This document shows positions 39,846 to 49,079 of a stretch of DNA of 64,000 bases, piece after piece (position 1 is the first letter of the stretch; each line of letters opens with the position of its first letter). The stretch comes from K189A clade bacterium (GTDB lineage Bacteria; Pseudomonadota; Gammaproteobacteria; Pseudomonadales; Azotimanducaceae). Location: assembly GCA_902528515.1 (NCBI GenBank), contig CABZTD010000006.1, forward strand, positions 24,927-88,926. Direction: 5' to 3'. Below the pieces are notes generated by a model. That model ran no database searches and had not been told where the DNA came from. It saw nothing but the letters and a program-made list of their open reading frames with translations. The translations under genes were made by a program, and so were the position numbers.

Positions 39846-41426
39846 CTAGGGGAGCGCAAGATAGTCTTCCAGAAATTCCTCGAATGTCTGGATGTCAGCG
39901 GCCTCTACTTCTGCTTGGCGACGCAAGGAGTCTGCGGACTCTTTTTGTAGTGCTGCGATTGCTGCCTGCGTCACAGGGATGGCCTGCAAATGCCGCTGAA
40001 TCTCCTGTGCTTGGTGCATGGTAAACTCGAAGAAAGAGCCATGTATGGCCATTGCAGCGATCACCTTTGCAGATGGTGTCATGGCTGGACGGCTGACTTT
40101 ATCCTTTTGCGTTTGCAGGCTAGTGCCGTAAGTGTCTGTCGGACCTTCAGACACAGAATCGGAGTCTCTCGCGCCACTACGTGTTGCTCGATCTAAGGCT
40201 CCGACGATGGGCTCGCATGCCTCAAGCAGTTGCATAGCCCAATCAGCCAGGACGACAAGACCGGTATCGGTCTCAAGTTGAAGCCCGGGTTCACGACCGC
40301 GCTCGACCACGCGCGTCTGATTTCGGCTTAAGCTGGCCCGAGACTCGGCCGAGTCTGGAGGTGAGGGAGCCAGCAAACAGAGCAACAAAAACGTGTCAAG
40401 AAACCGGATCTGTTCGGCATTTATGCCCAAGGGTTCGAAAGGATTGAGATCGACACATCGTACTTCTACGTATTCCACCCCCCGCTCGTTGAGCGCCGCC
40501 AGTGGTCGCTCGCCGCTGCGCGTGGTGCGTTTGGGACGAATAGTGCCGTAGAACTCGTTTTCAATTTGCAGCACAGCATCGTTCAGCTGCGGATGCTGCT
40601 GGCCTTCTTCATGGCGAATAGCAGCGTAGTCTGGATAGCTTTCGGTCAGGCCAATTCGCATGGAGCGCGAATAATCGGCCACGGAGTTATAAGACACGTC
40701 TAGGGCGCTTTGCGCCTTGCTTTGGTAACCCAGACGCCCCATACGCAGACTTGTGGCATGCGGTAAGTAAAGGCTGCCATCGTTAAAGGACTCTAAACCG
40801 TGATCCGAGCCATGAACAAAGGATCGGCATACTGCGGGAGCCGCGCCAAACAGGTATAGCAGCAGCCAGCTCCACCGGCGAAAGTTGCGTATCATCCCAA
40901 AGTACGCCTCGGTTTGGCTGTGTTGATCAGATCTTCCGAGAGCGTCCCATAGCCGATTAGGCACAGAAAAATTGTAGTGAATGCCCGAAATGGTCTGCAT
41001 CAGGCGGCCGTAACGGTTGCCCAGACCTCGTCGGTAAACGGTTTTCGCCTGGGCAATGTTTGATGAGCCGTATTGTCCCAAAGGGATTTTGGCCTGATCG
41101 GCGGCGAGAATGCACGGCATGCTGCTGGGCCAAAGAAGTTCATTGCCGAGATTCTGTTGCACGAACGCGTGAATATCCGATAGCTCTCCCAGCACGCCCT
41201 CTGGGTTCGGATGGGTGCCGGTGATTAGTTCCAGCTGGGCTTCAGAAAAATCTGTGGTGATAGCCCGATGCGTCAGAGCAGAACCGAGAGCCCTGGGATG
41301 CGGTAGCTGAGATAACGACCCATCGGGGTTGACTCGAAGGCTTTCTTTCTCGATGCCTCTTATAAGGCTATCCAGTCCCGAATTCGGCTGCCCTAAAACA
41401 CGTATTTTGGCGTCGTCCAACTGCAT
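39846..41426 (-). CDS. gshA: Glutamate-cysteine ligase (type 1)
   Basis: First enzyme of glutathione synthesis. GIEKESLRVNPDGSLSQLPHP, ITTDFSEAQLELITG, GIHYNFSVPNRLW and GVEYVEVRCVDLNPFEPLGI are the conserved blocks of the E. coli-type enzyme; 526 residues matches it. The product supports the glutathione-linked proteins seen elsewhere in the window (a glutathione transferase-like protein and a GFA-family protein). gshB is not in the window. Confidence 0.95.
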   Translation of the reverse strand: MQLDDAKIRVLGQPNSGLDSLIRGIEKESLRVNPDGSLSQLPHPRALGSALTHRAITTDFSEAQLELITGTHPNPEGVLGELSDIHAFVQQNLGNELLWPSSMPCILAADQAKIPLGQYGSSNIAQAKTVYRRGLGNRYGRLMQTISGIHYNFSVPNRLWDALGRSDQHSQTEAYFGMIRNFRRWSWLLLYLFGAAPAVCRSFVHGSDHGLESFNDGSLYLPHATSLRMGRLGYQSKAQSALDVSYNSVADYSRSMRIGLTESYPDYAAIRHEEGQQHPQLNDAVLQIENEFYGTIRPKRTTRSGERPLAALNERGVEYVEVRCVDLNPFEPLGINAEQIRFLDTFLLLCLLAPSPPDSAESRASLSRNQTRVVERGREPGLQLETDTGLVVLADWAMQLLEACEPIVGALDRATRSGARDSDSVSEGPTDTYGTSLQTQKDKVSRPAMTPSAKVIAAMAIHGSFFEFTMHQAQEIQRHLQAIPVTQAAIAALQKESADSLRRQAEVEAADIQTFEEFLEDYLALP

Positions 41427-41515
41427 GGCTAGATCGTGCTTCCCCGAAAACGTAAAACACCACCAAAACCGGACACACTGCGCGCCCCGGTCAGGGCATT
41501 ATGCAAAGATACAGG

Positions 41516-43048
41516 TTAGGCGCTTGGTCCCGCTGCAACAATGCTTGGCTCTACGTCAAAGCGCTGGAAATTTTCTTGGAACTTACCTACTAAGCTTGAT
41601 GCTGCTTTATCGTACGCTTCTTTGTCCGACCACGTATCTCGAGGGTTCAACAAATTTGAATCGACGCCAGGAACAGCTATCGGAATATTAAGATTCAAGC
41701 CAGTGACATGAGAGGTAGTTGCGTCTGCTAGAGCCCCGCTTTGTATCGCGGCAATGATTGCCCGGGTAGTGGGTATACTGAAACGCTCGCCTACACCGTA
41801 TCCACCCCCCGTCCAACCGGTATTGACCAAATAAACGCGAGAGCCAAACTCTTCAATACGCTTGATCAAAAGGTCGGCATAGACACCCGCTGGGCGAGGA
41901 AAGAATGGCGCACCAAAGCAGGTTGAAAACGTGGCTTTATACGCTTCGGTAGAACCAATTTCGGTGGAGCCTACCGCTGCGGTGTAGCCAGACAAAAAGT
42001 GATATGCCGCTGCTTCTTTTGACAGGATGGAAACGGGTGGCAGTACACCGCTCACGTCACAGGTCAGGAAAATGATGTTGTTCGGCTCGCCGCCTCGATT
42101 CTCCGGAACTTTGGCGTCGATATTGCTGCGTGGATAACAGGCACGCGTATTTTCCGTTAGCGAGCTGTCCGCGTAGTCCGGGTTGCGCGCCTCATCGATG
42201 ACAACATTTTCGACAATGGCACCGAAGCGAATCGCGTCATAGATGACAGGTTCGTTTTTACGCGTGAGATCAATGCACTTGGCGTAGCACCCACCCTCGA
42301 AGTTGAAGACTGTGCCCCTACCCCAACCGTGCTCATCATCACCGATCAGCAGGCGGTCAGGATCGGCAGACAGCGTGGTCTTGCCAGTGCCTGATAGCCC
42401 AAAGAACAAAGTAACGTCCTCCTTGGGGCCAGCGTTGGCAGAGCAGTGCATCGGTAGAACATCTTTTTCTGGCAATAGAAAATTCAGAACCGAGAACATA
42501 GACTTCTTCATCTCGCCGGCGTATCTCATACCAGCGATCAGCACTTTGCACTGGGCAAAGTTAATCATCACTGCACCGTCGCTATTGGTACCATCGCGAT
42601 CAGGGTCGCATTGAAACGTTGGCGCATTGACAATACTCCACACCTCTTTTTTGTAAGGATTGTAGTGATCTGGTGTGATAAAAAGCGATCGACCAAATAG
42701 TCCGTGCCAGGCGTATTCGGTAGTCACTTCGATTGGCAGGTAATGTTCAGGGTCCGCTCCTACATGCAGATGGGACAAAAATGTTTCACGCTCAGCGACA
42801 TGGACTTGCACGCGATCCCAAAGATGATCGAAGACATCTGCGGAAATCGGTTGGTTAATATCCCCCCAGTCGATTGACTCTGATGTGGAAGGTTCGTCCA
42901 CGATAAAACGATCCTTCGGAGAACGACCGGTTCGCGCACCGGTTTCTACGACGATGGCGCCATTGCTGGCAAATTTACCCTCACCGCGCGTCACTGCCTG
43001 CTCAGCAAGATCTGCGGTAGGCAGGTCGATCAAAGTATTTGTAGTCAT
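41516..43048 (-). CDS. pckA: Phosphoenolpyruvate carboxykinase (ATP)
   Basis: Makes PEP from oxaloacetate and ATP for gluconeogenesis. The kinase loop [11 protein letters not shown], preceded by PMHCSANAG with the metal His, the DEHGWG segment, [18 protein letters not shown] and [18 protein letters not shown] identify it. The ATG at 43048 gives 510 aa; the track start is a TTG four codons upstream. It lies downstream of hslO, as in E. coli, where one extra gene intervenes. Confidence 0.96.
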   Translation of the reverse strand: MTTNTLIDLPTADLAEQAVTRGEGKFASNGAIVVETGARTGRSPKDRFIVDEPSTSESIDWGDINQPISADVFDHLWDRVQVHVAERETFLSHLHVGADPEHYLPIEVTTEYAWHGLFGRSLFITPDHYNPYKKEVWSIVNAPTFQCDPDRDGTNSDGAVMINFAQCKVLIAGMRYAGEMKKSMFSVLNFLLPEKDVLPMHCSANAGPKEDVTLFFGLSGTGKTTLSADPDRLLIGDDEHGWGRGTVFNFEGGCYAKCIDLTRKNEPVIYDAIRFGAIVENVVIDEARNPDYADSSLTENTRACYPRSNIDAKVPENRGGEPNNIIFLTCDVSGVLPPVSILSKEAAAYHFLSGYTAAVGSTEIGSTEAYKATFSTCFGAPFFPRPAGVYADLLIKRIEEFGSRVYLVNTGWTGGGYGVGERFSIPTTRAIIAAIQSGALADATTSHVTGLNLNIPIAVPGVDSNLLNPRDTWSDKEAYDKAASSLVGKFQENFQRFDVEPSIVAAGPSA

Positions 43049-43172
43049 ATTATTTTGCAAAATGGGTACCGATAAGCGGCGCGAGATTATGCCAGAGTTT
43101 GCCGTGTCGAGAATGCACGAAATCTGGGCATATGTTGCTTGCCTCTGTGTAAAACGACTCTGGGCCCCTAAA

Positions 43173-44102
43173 TCAATGCAGCAGACCGCCCTCGGACGCC
43201 TCCTTTAGAGTGTCAATACGATCAACAACTCGGTCAACATCGGCCTGCTGGTAACCGTAGCGCATACCGCAAAACTCACAGTCTACGGTTATCTCGCCGC
43301 GCTCAATCAGCAGGGCGGTCAAATCTTCCTTGCCGAGCATCATCAAAGTGTTATCTGTCCGCTCTCGATCGCATGTGCACTTATACTGCAGCCTTTTGCC
43401 TGGATGCAATGTGCAAGAGTAGTCATGGAAAAGACGGCGCAGCAGTGCGGGTGCATCCAGGGTCGCCAGCTCCTCATCGGTTACCGTTGCAGCCAATGCG
43501 GTAAGTGTTTCCCAAGCATCTTGGGCGGCATCGCTTTGGGTGTCCGCAACACCAGGGTGATTGGGCAGCCGCTGCAGTAATAGTCCCGTAACCCCGACAT
43601 CAGATTCATACTCGGCACCGCCCGCGAAATAGAGACGGGTATTGAGTTGTTCGGAACGCTTAAAGTAGTCTTCCAGACAGCCGGCCAGATTAGCTTGGTC
43701 AAGTGTGACCAATCCTTGATACCGCTGCATCCCGGTGTCTTCATCGGGCAGTAGCGTAATGGCAAGCTGTCCTGCACCGAGCCAGGCCCCAATGTCCTGA
43801 TAACTTGGCGGAAAACTGGCGTCATCGCTCAAATGCATAATGCCGCGCAGGTTAGTGTGGTCTCGACACTCTGCAAGTGATCGCCGCAGCGCGCCATTGC
43901 CCTGGGATTGCAGAGCGACCGCACCGGAGAATTTGAGATTGTCAGCGATCATCGCAACGCTTGCCAACATCTGTCCCAGCAAGTGACTGACCTGGGGTGG
44001 ATATGCTCGGAATTGACGTGCAGCTTGCAGTGAGGACTGCAGGCGGACCCACTGCCCGCGAATCGGTAGATCGGCAAAACTAAAGCGAAAGAGAACGTCC
44101 AT
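43173..44102 (-). CDS. hslO: Redox-regulated chaperone Hsp33
   Basis: A holding chaperone switched on by oxidation. The C-terminal redox domain has the zinc cysteines as CxC in [14 protein letters not shown] and CxxC in [12 protein letters not shown]. The N-terminal domain has [17 protein letters not shown] and [17 protein letters not shown], as in the family. The length of 309 aa is normal. It follows hslR by 20 bases, which suggests co-expression of the heat-shock and oxidation responses. Confidence 0.95.
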   Translation of the reverse strand: MDVLFRFSFADLPIRGQWVRLQSSLQAARQFRAYPPQVSHLLGQMLASVAMIADNLKFSGAVALQSQGNGALRRSLAECRDHTNLRGIMHLSDDASFPPSYQDIGAWLGAGQLAITLLPDEDTGMQRYQGLVTLDQANLAGCLEDYFKRSEQLNTRLYFAGGAEYESDVGVTGLLLQRLPNHPGVADTQSDAAQDAWETLTALAATVTDEELATLDAPALLRRLFHDYSCTLHPGKRLQYKCTCDRERTDNTLMMLGKEDLTALLIERGEITVDCEFCGMRYGYQQADVDRVVDRIDTLKEASEGGLLH

Positions 44103-44122
44103 AAAGGTTTCCAGGAGGTTGG

Positions 44123-44530
44123 CTAAGTGTCCGGGGCCTGTTGCCAGCTTTGATCTAGACCTCGAAGCTGGGCAAGTGCGCGGCGATCTTTTTTATCGGG
44201 TCGAGAGCTGGGCACCGTCAGGCCGGCACGCTCCATACGCCGTATGCTTTTTCGCTGCTCGCGAAGCTCTATGCTCTCGGAAGTTTCTGCATACAGCGCC
44301 TGCGCTTTGGTCGCAGGACCCCGTTGCTGAGAAAGTTCCTGCACGACAACGGTTTGCACTAGATCGCCGCGCCGAATTTCCAGGGTCTGGCCAGGACGCA
44401 ATTCTTTTGACGGTTTCACACGTTTGCCATCCACATGCACCTTGCCGCCCTCTACTGCAGATTTAGCCAAGGAGCGGGTTTTGAAAAATCGAGCCGCCCA
44501 CAGCCATCGATCTATTCGCACGGCGGTCAT
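44123..44530 (-). CDS. hslR: Ribosome-associated heat shock protein Hsp15
   Basis: A 135-residue S4-domain RNA-binding protein. VRIDRWLWAARFFKTRSLAKSAVEGGKVHVDG is the S4 motif, followed by a basic C-terminal helix. Hsp15 binds 50S subunits carrying a stalled nascent chain and helps recycle them. It overlaps yrfG by 4 bases (ATGA) and precedes hslO, the E. coli order. Confidence 0.93.
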   Translation of the reverse strand: MTAVRIDRWLWAARFFKTRSLAKSAVEGGKVHVDGKRVKPSKELRPGQTLEIRRGDLVQTVVVQELSQQRGPATKAQALYAETSESIELREQRKSIRRMERAGLTVPSSRPDKKDRRALAQLRGLDQSWQQAPDT

Positions 44531-45210
44531 CCCAGCTCCGCAATTAAGTGGTCATAGTGTTTGAAGTTGGTCCAATCTTGCATGTCGCGAGGTGGGCGCT
44601 TCTGATCTGGTTGCGCAACAGCAAGGGTATGAGCAATACCGAAGACCTCCGCGGCCCTAAGCACCCTTGGCGTATCGTCAACAAACAGCGTGGTTTTGGG
44701 GTTAATGTAAAATTGTTCGGTCAGCCATATCCAAAAGGCGTTATCTTCCTTTGGTGAGCCAAAATCGTGGCTGGATATCACTTTGTTAACACGCGCTGCT
44801 AACTGTAGCGCTCTATCCTTGATCGTGAAGGATTGCCGGTCCGCGTTAGTGACGATAAAAACGCGTTTGCCGTGCTTTGACAGCACCTTCAGAAATGCTT
44901 CGGCACTGGGCAAAAAGCGGATCAGATCTGCAGCCTGCTCGTGTAGGGCTAAGACGTCGACCTTTGTCGCTTTGTGCCAATAATCCAACCGATAAAAGTC
45001 CATGGTGCCTTTGAGTTTCGTCATGTGGTCATTTAGCTGCTGGCGCGCCTCTTCAAGAGTCAGACTGTGATAGTCCGCAAAGGCTGACGGTAAGAGGTGC
45101 GAAAAAATTTGATTGTCGTAGTTGAGGTCTAAAAGCGTGCCGTCCATATCTAGGAGCACGGTATCGATAGTGTCCCAGGGCACCAAGGTGTGATGTCGAT
45201 TGACGTTCAT
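44527..45210 (-). CDS. yrfG: HAD-superfamily nucleotidase, YrfG type
   Basis: DTVLLDMDGTLLDLNYDNQIF carries the HAD nucleophile and acid Asp, VFIVTNADRQSF is motif II, and DFGSPKEDNAFWIWL with LFVDDTPRVLRAAEVFGI gives motifs III and IV. E. coli YrfG hydrolyses GMP and IMP and lies directly before hslR, as here. The ATG at 45210 gives 228 aa; the track start adds 29 residues with no match to the family. Purine nucleotidase activity is inferred from synteny. Confidence 0.85.
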   Translation of the reverse strand: MNVNRHHTLVPWDTIDTVLLDMDGTLLDLNYDNQIFSHLLPSAFADYHSLTLEEARQQLNDHMTKLKGTMDFYRLDYWHKATKVDVLALHEQAADLIRFLPSAEAFLKVLSKHGKRVFIVTNADRQSFTIKDRALQLAARVNKVISSHDFGSPKEDNAFWIWLTEQFYINPKTTLFVDDTPRVLRAAEVFGIAHTLAVAQPDQKRPPRDMQDWTNFKHYDHLIAELG

Positions 45211-45356
45211 GGAAGAGAGGTGCCCTCTGCGAAGTTTGCTATAAGTTGAAGATGACCGATGCGCGCGGCTTGCCCTAGCAGTGGAATGAAATGCCACGGT
45301 TGTTGATCAAAGCCGCCTATAATAACCGCGATATACTGATTTAAGTGTGAATTCTC

Positions 45357-45905
45357 ATGCCGTTACCTATCATTCGTAAGGCTCAAACTGTTGCCCAGAG
45401 TCGGTTTTTCAAGATAGAAGAGCTGCACTTAACATTCAGCAATGGTGTCGAGCGTGTCTACGAGCGGTTGCCTGCGGTCGGGGAGCAGGGAGTGATCGTG
45501 GTGGCGGTAAACGCTAACGACGAGCTTCTGCTCATTCGAGAATATGCCGCGGGTTTTCATGAGTTCCAACTCACCTTGCCTAAGGGTGCTGCAGAGCCAG
45601 GGGAGAGTCTTGAAGCAGCAGCGAATCGAGAACTCGCTGAGGAGGTTGGTTTTGGCGCGAACGAAACTCGCTTTGTGAAGCGCCTTAGCATTGCGCCAGG
45701 ACATATGGGTTTTACCATTAACGTGGTGATGGCCAATAATCTCTACATTCATAAACTTCCTGGCGATGAGCCCGAGCCGCCAGAACTAGTGCTTTGGCCA
45801 CTCGGAAAAATCGACGAGTTACTCGAACACGAGGAATTCTTCGAAGCCCGCGCGATCGCAGCATTGACACTATGCTTGCCACATTTGCTGTGCAGCAGTG
45901 TTTGA
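45357..45905 (+). CDS. nudE: ADP compounds hydrolase NudE (Nudix)
   Basis: The Nudix box is complete in PKGAAEPGESLEAAANRELA followed by EEVGF. FSNGVERVYERLP and SIAPGHMGFTINVVMANNLY fit NudE, which hydrolyses ADP-ribose, Ap3A and NADH. 182 aa is normal. It is divergent from the yrfG-hslR-hslO run, as in E. coli, and 39 bases before cysQ. Confidence 0.9.
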   Translation: MPLPIIRKAQTVAQSRFFKIEELHLTFSNGVERVYERLPAVGEQGVIVVAVNANDELLLIREYAAGFHEFQLTLPKGAAEPGESLEAAANRELAEEVGFGANETRFVKRLSIAPGHMGFTINVVMANNLYIHKLPGDEPEPPELVLWPLGKIDELLEHEEFFEARAIAALTLCLPHLLCSSV

Positions 45906-45944
45906 GAACTATGCAAACGACTTTGACAACGACGAGGATTAATT

Positions 45945-46793
45945 ATGGACCATGCTATCCCGCAAGATTGGGTGGAGAGCGTAACCCAGATCGTCGAGGA
46001 GGCTGGCGCCGCCATCCTCAAGGTGTACGAGACTGACTTCGAAATTGAAACAAAGAGAGATGAGTCGCCGCTGACCCAGGCGGACCTGGCATCACATCAT
46101 GCCATCGTTGCGGGCCTGCAATCCCTGACACCCAATATTCCAATTATCTCCGAAGAGTCGGCACCGCCCCCCTTTTCCGAGCGGTCGCAGTGGCCCCGTT
46201 ATTGGCTTGTGGATCCCTTAGATGGCACCAAGGAATTCGTCAACCGCAACGGAGAATTCACAGTGAATGTCGCGTTGATCGCCGCTAACGAAGCCGTCTT
46301 TGGTGTTGTGGGCGTGCCGGTACAGCAAAAAATTTACGTCGGTGACTTAAACCAGAGTGATCCGAGACGGCGCGCTTATGTCGACGTCAATGGCTACAGA
46401 CAGGTGTTGTCTGGAACGGGCTATGACGATGCAGAATCTGTCGTTCGGGTGGTTGCAAGCCGCAACCACGGTGGTGAGCGATTGGAGGGATACCTTACCG
46501 AGCTGGCATCCCAATTTACCGAATGTCAGCGCCGTTTTGTCGGGAGTTCCCTCAAGCTATGTGTGTTAGCTGAAGGTGGTGCTGACGTCTATCCCCGTCT
46601 TGGTCCGACAAGCGAATGGGATATCGGGGCAGCCCAAGCAGTGCTGACGGCGGCGGGTGGGGGTGTTTATACCCCAGATGGTCAAGTGCTGGCCTACAAC
46701 ACCAAGGAGAGTCTGCTTAACCCAGAATTTCTCGCGGTTGGCGATGCGTCCTATCCCTGGAGTGAGCGGCTGCCTGCATTTCCCGCACTTTAG
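45945..46793 (+). CDS. cysQ: 3'(2'),5'-bisphosphate nucleotidase
   Basis: An inositol-monophosphatase-fold enzyme that clears phosphoadenosine phosphate formed in sulfate assimilation. The metal-binding residues appear in SEESAPP, WLVDPLDGTKEFVNRNGEF and TSEWDIGAAQAVLTAAGGGV. The length of 282 aa is slightly above E. coli CysQ. GAGGAT precedes the ATG. A gene for cysteine synthase lies 2.3 kb downstream but on the other strand. Confidence 0.92.
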   Translation: MDHAIPQDWVESVTQIVEEAGAAILKVYETDFEIETKRDESPLTQADLASHHAIVAGLQSLTPNIPIISEESAPPPFSERSQWPRYWLVDPLDGTKEFVNRNGEFTVNVALIAANEAVFGVVGVPVQQKIYVGDLNQSDPRRRAYVDVNGYRQVLSGTGYDDAESVVRVVASRNHGGERLEGYLTELASQFTECQRRFVGSSLKLCVLAEGGADVYPRLGPTSEWDIGAAQAVLTAAGGGVYTPDGQVLAYNTKESLLNPEFLAVGDASYPWSERLPAFPAL

Positions 46794-47276
46794 AACGACA
46801 AGCACCTAGACGTTTGGCTAAGACTTTTGCCTAGGACTTCGGTCAAGGACAGGTTGACGAGGTCGGCGGGCGAAGAGTGGTCTCAACCAGCTGAGCTGAC
46901 GCTACATCAATGCAATTGCCCTGCCGAGGAAAATTACTGTATGTATGTACAGCTACAGCTGGTGAGGACTGTCAGGATACAGAACTTTTTTCGGATGAAA
47001 AGCCGCACTTGCGGCAAAAATTGTTTCAATTTGTGAAAGTCCATAAATCTCAACATCTTAGCGTTTCGCAAAACTAGCAATTAAATTGGTAGGCCTCTGT
47101 AGAGACCATGTCGCGGGCAGCAAAAAGGATTGTTAATGGTCGTCGGCAGTTGGACAACAGCAGGTTGTATCGATGTGGCCAGCCTGTTGGATGCTGAGTC
47201 CGGCGGTTTTGTGTGTCACTATTGTTAACACAAAGGCAACCTGCAGCTACACGTATTCGCCGAGATAGGGGGCACA
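46794..47276 (+). other. Intergenic region with an orphan LexA box
   Basis: About 480 bases without a convincing gene. It contains a LexA-type palindrome (listed separately), a small GC stem (GCCGC-ACTT-GCGGC near 47001), and several short frames. One frame, MVVGSWTTAGCIDVASLLDA at about 47135, is 30 codons with no ribosome site. I do not annotate any of them as genes. Confidence 0.5.
46937..46952 (+). promoter_or_regulatory. LexA (SOS) operator-like palindrome
   Basis: CTGTATGTATGTACAG, flanked by TA on the left, fits the gammaproteobacterial LexA consensus CTGT-N8-ACAG with alternating T/A-rich centre. TTGCCC and TATGTA, 18 bases apart, could be a promoter overlapped by it. No SOS gene follows: the next coding sequence starts about 325 bases downstream. 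Confidence 0.6.
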
Positions 47277-48437
47277 ATGACGGCACAACAAGTGCTTTGT
47301 GAACAACAACAAGCGCTGGAGCGCATCGCAGCGGTAAAAGAGCGTGTGGCGGCACATTCGAGCTGGTCTGAGCAAGCCTGTCGCCTCCATGAAGACAGCT
47401 TTGCGGCCATCGTAGAAGCACGCATACCCCGCTTGTTCTTACCCGAGGGACTCGGTGGTGACGAGGTTAGCCCGATGACCTGTGCGGCAGTCTGTGAAGC
47501 AGTAGCCGACGCCGATACCGCCGCTGCATGGCACATCATGGTGTTCAATGCTGCCAAACTCATGGCTGCCAAGTGGCCCGCGGAGCTGGTCGAAACGCTT
47601 TGGGCTGACAACCCAGATCGACTGATCGCTGCCAGCGGCCATACGCCGCTGCGTGGTGTACACGTCTCTGGAGGCGTAGAAATCTCTGGTACGCAAAGAT
47701 TTGTGAGCGGCTGTAATTTTGCTGAGTGGATCATGTCGCCAGTGATGATCGACAATGAAATGCACAACGCCGTAATCGCCATCGACCAATGCCAGGTGAG
47801 AGACAACTGGAATACGCTAGGTATGCGAGGCTCAGGCAGTAATGATGTACTGATCGACCATGTCACGGTGCCCTCATTGCAGGTTGTACCGCCAGCACAA
47901 CCTGAGACGCCATTGAACGCCTACTACGTGGGCGCCCTATATCGGTGTCCATCACGCATTGTTTTTGCTACCTACGTTCCAGTAGCGCTGAGTCTTGCGA
48001 AACAGGCCATTGAAGAAGTTGCATCGCTGGTGAAAACCAAGACACCGGGTGGTGGCGCAAGTAAGCTGACGGAAAAACATATGGCGCAAGGCCACTTTGG
48101 TCGGGCATTGGCGCTGTATCGTTCGGCGAGGCTGATGTTTTATAACGCTCTGGAAATGACCTGGCAGCGCGCGCTCGATGGATTACAGGCAACCCCCGAA
48201 CATCGCGCAGACCTTTATCTGGCAGGAACGCATGCAGTACAAACCTCAGCGGAGGTGGTGCGGCTCATGGGAAGTGTTGCCGGCACCACGATGACCGAGG
48301 GAGGCCACCCCTTAGATCGTATCAATCGCGACATGGAAACGCTTCGTCATCACGGCTTTGTTAACGAATCGCGCTATGCAAGCGTGGCTCAAGTGCTGTG
48401 GGGTGCTGAACTCGACTACCCGGCAATGCTGCGATAG
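47277..48437 (+). CDS. Acyl-CoA dehydrogenase-fold flavin protein (HsaA/DszC-like monooxygenase)
   Basis: A 386-residue acyl-CoA-dehydrogenase fold lacking the usual catalytic Glu pattern. FLPEGLGGDEVSPMTCAAVCEAVADADTAAAWHI, VSGTQRFVSGC-type central strands (VEISGTQRFVSGCNFAEW) and NWNTLGMRGSGSNDVLIDHV are typical of the two-component flavin monooxygenase branch (HsaA, DszC and related). GHPLDRINRDMETLRHHGFVN is the C-terminal signature. Such enzymes use reduced flavin supplied by a separate reductase, which is not seen next to it. The substrate is unknown. It is followed 29 bases later by a small protein that may be functionally tied. Confidence 0.75.
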   Translation: MTAQQVLCEQQQALERIAAVKERVAAHSSWSEQACRLHEDSFAAIVEARIPRLFLPEGLGGDEVSPMTCAAVCEAVADADTAAAWHIMVFNAAKLMAAKWPAELVETLWADNPDRLIAASGHTPLRGVHVSGGVEISGTQRFVSGCNFAEWIMSPVMIDNEMHNAVIAIDQCQVRDNWNTLGMRGSGSNDVLIDHVTVPSLQVVPPAQPETPLNAYYVGALYRCPSRIVFATYVPVALSLAKQAIEEVASLVKTKTPGGGASKLTEKHMAQGHFGRALALYRSARLMFYNALEMTWQRALDGLQATPEHRADLYLAGTHAVQTSAEVVRLMGSVAGTTMTEGGHPLDRINRDMETLRHHGFVNESRYASVAQVLWGAELDYPAMLR

Positions 48438-48466
48438 CCCGCGTTTGGCAATCGCAGGTAACTGAT

Positions 48467-49063
48467 ATGAACGACCAAACTTATACCAAGCGCATCATGA
48501 ACTGCCCGGATCAACATCTGCAGGCTTGGGCAGACCGAATCAGAGAGAGTTTCACCGATCATCCAACAACAACTCTATGGGGTATTTGGCAGGGCGTGTT
48601 TGGATTGGCGGCCCATCAGCTTATTATCGTCAGCGCCCATCCTGAGCTTGAGGATAATTGGCAGCGGCCGAGAGATTGTGAGGTTGAACGTCAGTGGATT
48701 GTTAAAGCCACCGTACGTCCGCTGTCGTCGATGCCGCTTACGCGCCCAGGTGTCTATGTATTCCGAGATTTCTGGCTACCCTATGAGCACTTAGATGAGG
48801 CTGTGTCTCTATCCAGCGCGGCATGGCAAACCTTTGAGGGAGCCAAGGCCTTCAGCGCCGAGCCTATGGGTCTGTTTGCTCCCGCACAAACCATGTCCTC
48901 GTCGCAAGAGTGCAGGCTGCATCTGCTGACGTGGTATCCAGACTTTACGTCTTGGGAAACTTCTCGCCAGTCCGACCCTCGAGCGATGCGGCGCTTTATC
49001 GCACGCCGCGAGTTGACACGCTCAACCCAAGCGGTAGCAACAAGGCTATTGTTGCCGGCTTAG
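48467..49063 (+). CDS. Uncharacterised protein, possible dimeric alpha/beta-barrel (NIPSNAP-like)
   Basis: A 198-residue cytoplasmic protein I do not firmly recognise. Two similar halves seem present: FTDHPTTTLWGIWQGVFGLAAHQLIIVSAHP and SQECRLHLLTWYPDFTSWETSRQ, each followed by a helix. This would suit two ferredoxin-like repeats as in NIPSNAP or dimeric alpha/beta-barrel proteins. PGVYVFRDFWLPYEHLDEAVSLSSAAWQTFE between them supports this. It lies 29 bases behind the flavin monooxygenase-like gene, so it may help with the same substrate. It converges with cysK. Confidence 0.4.
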   Translation: MNDQTYTKRIMNCPDQHLQAWADRIRESFTDHPTTTLWGIWQGVFGLAAHQLIIVSAHPELEDNWQRPRDCEVERQWIVKATVRPLSSMPLTRPGVYVFRDFWLPYEHLDEAVSLSSAAWQTFEGAKAFSAEPMGLFAPAQTMSSSQECRLHLLTWYPDFTSWETSRQSDPRAMRRFIARRELTRSTQAVATRLLLPA

Positions 49064-49079
49064 TTTGTGAGTCTTTATT

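Noticed and set aside
46969-46982. Second LexA-like palindrome CTGTCAGGATACAG
   Set aside because: The spacer between CTG and CAG is 8 rather than 10 bases, outside the LexA geometry.
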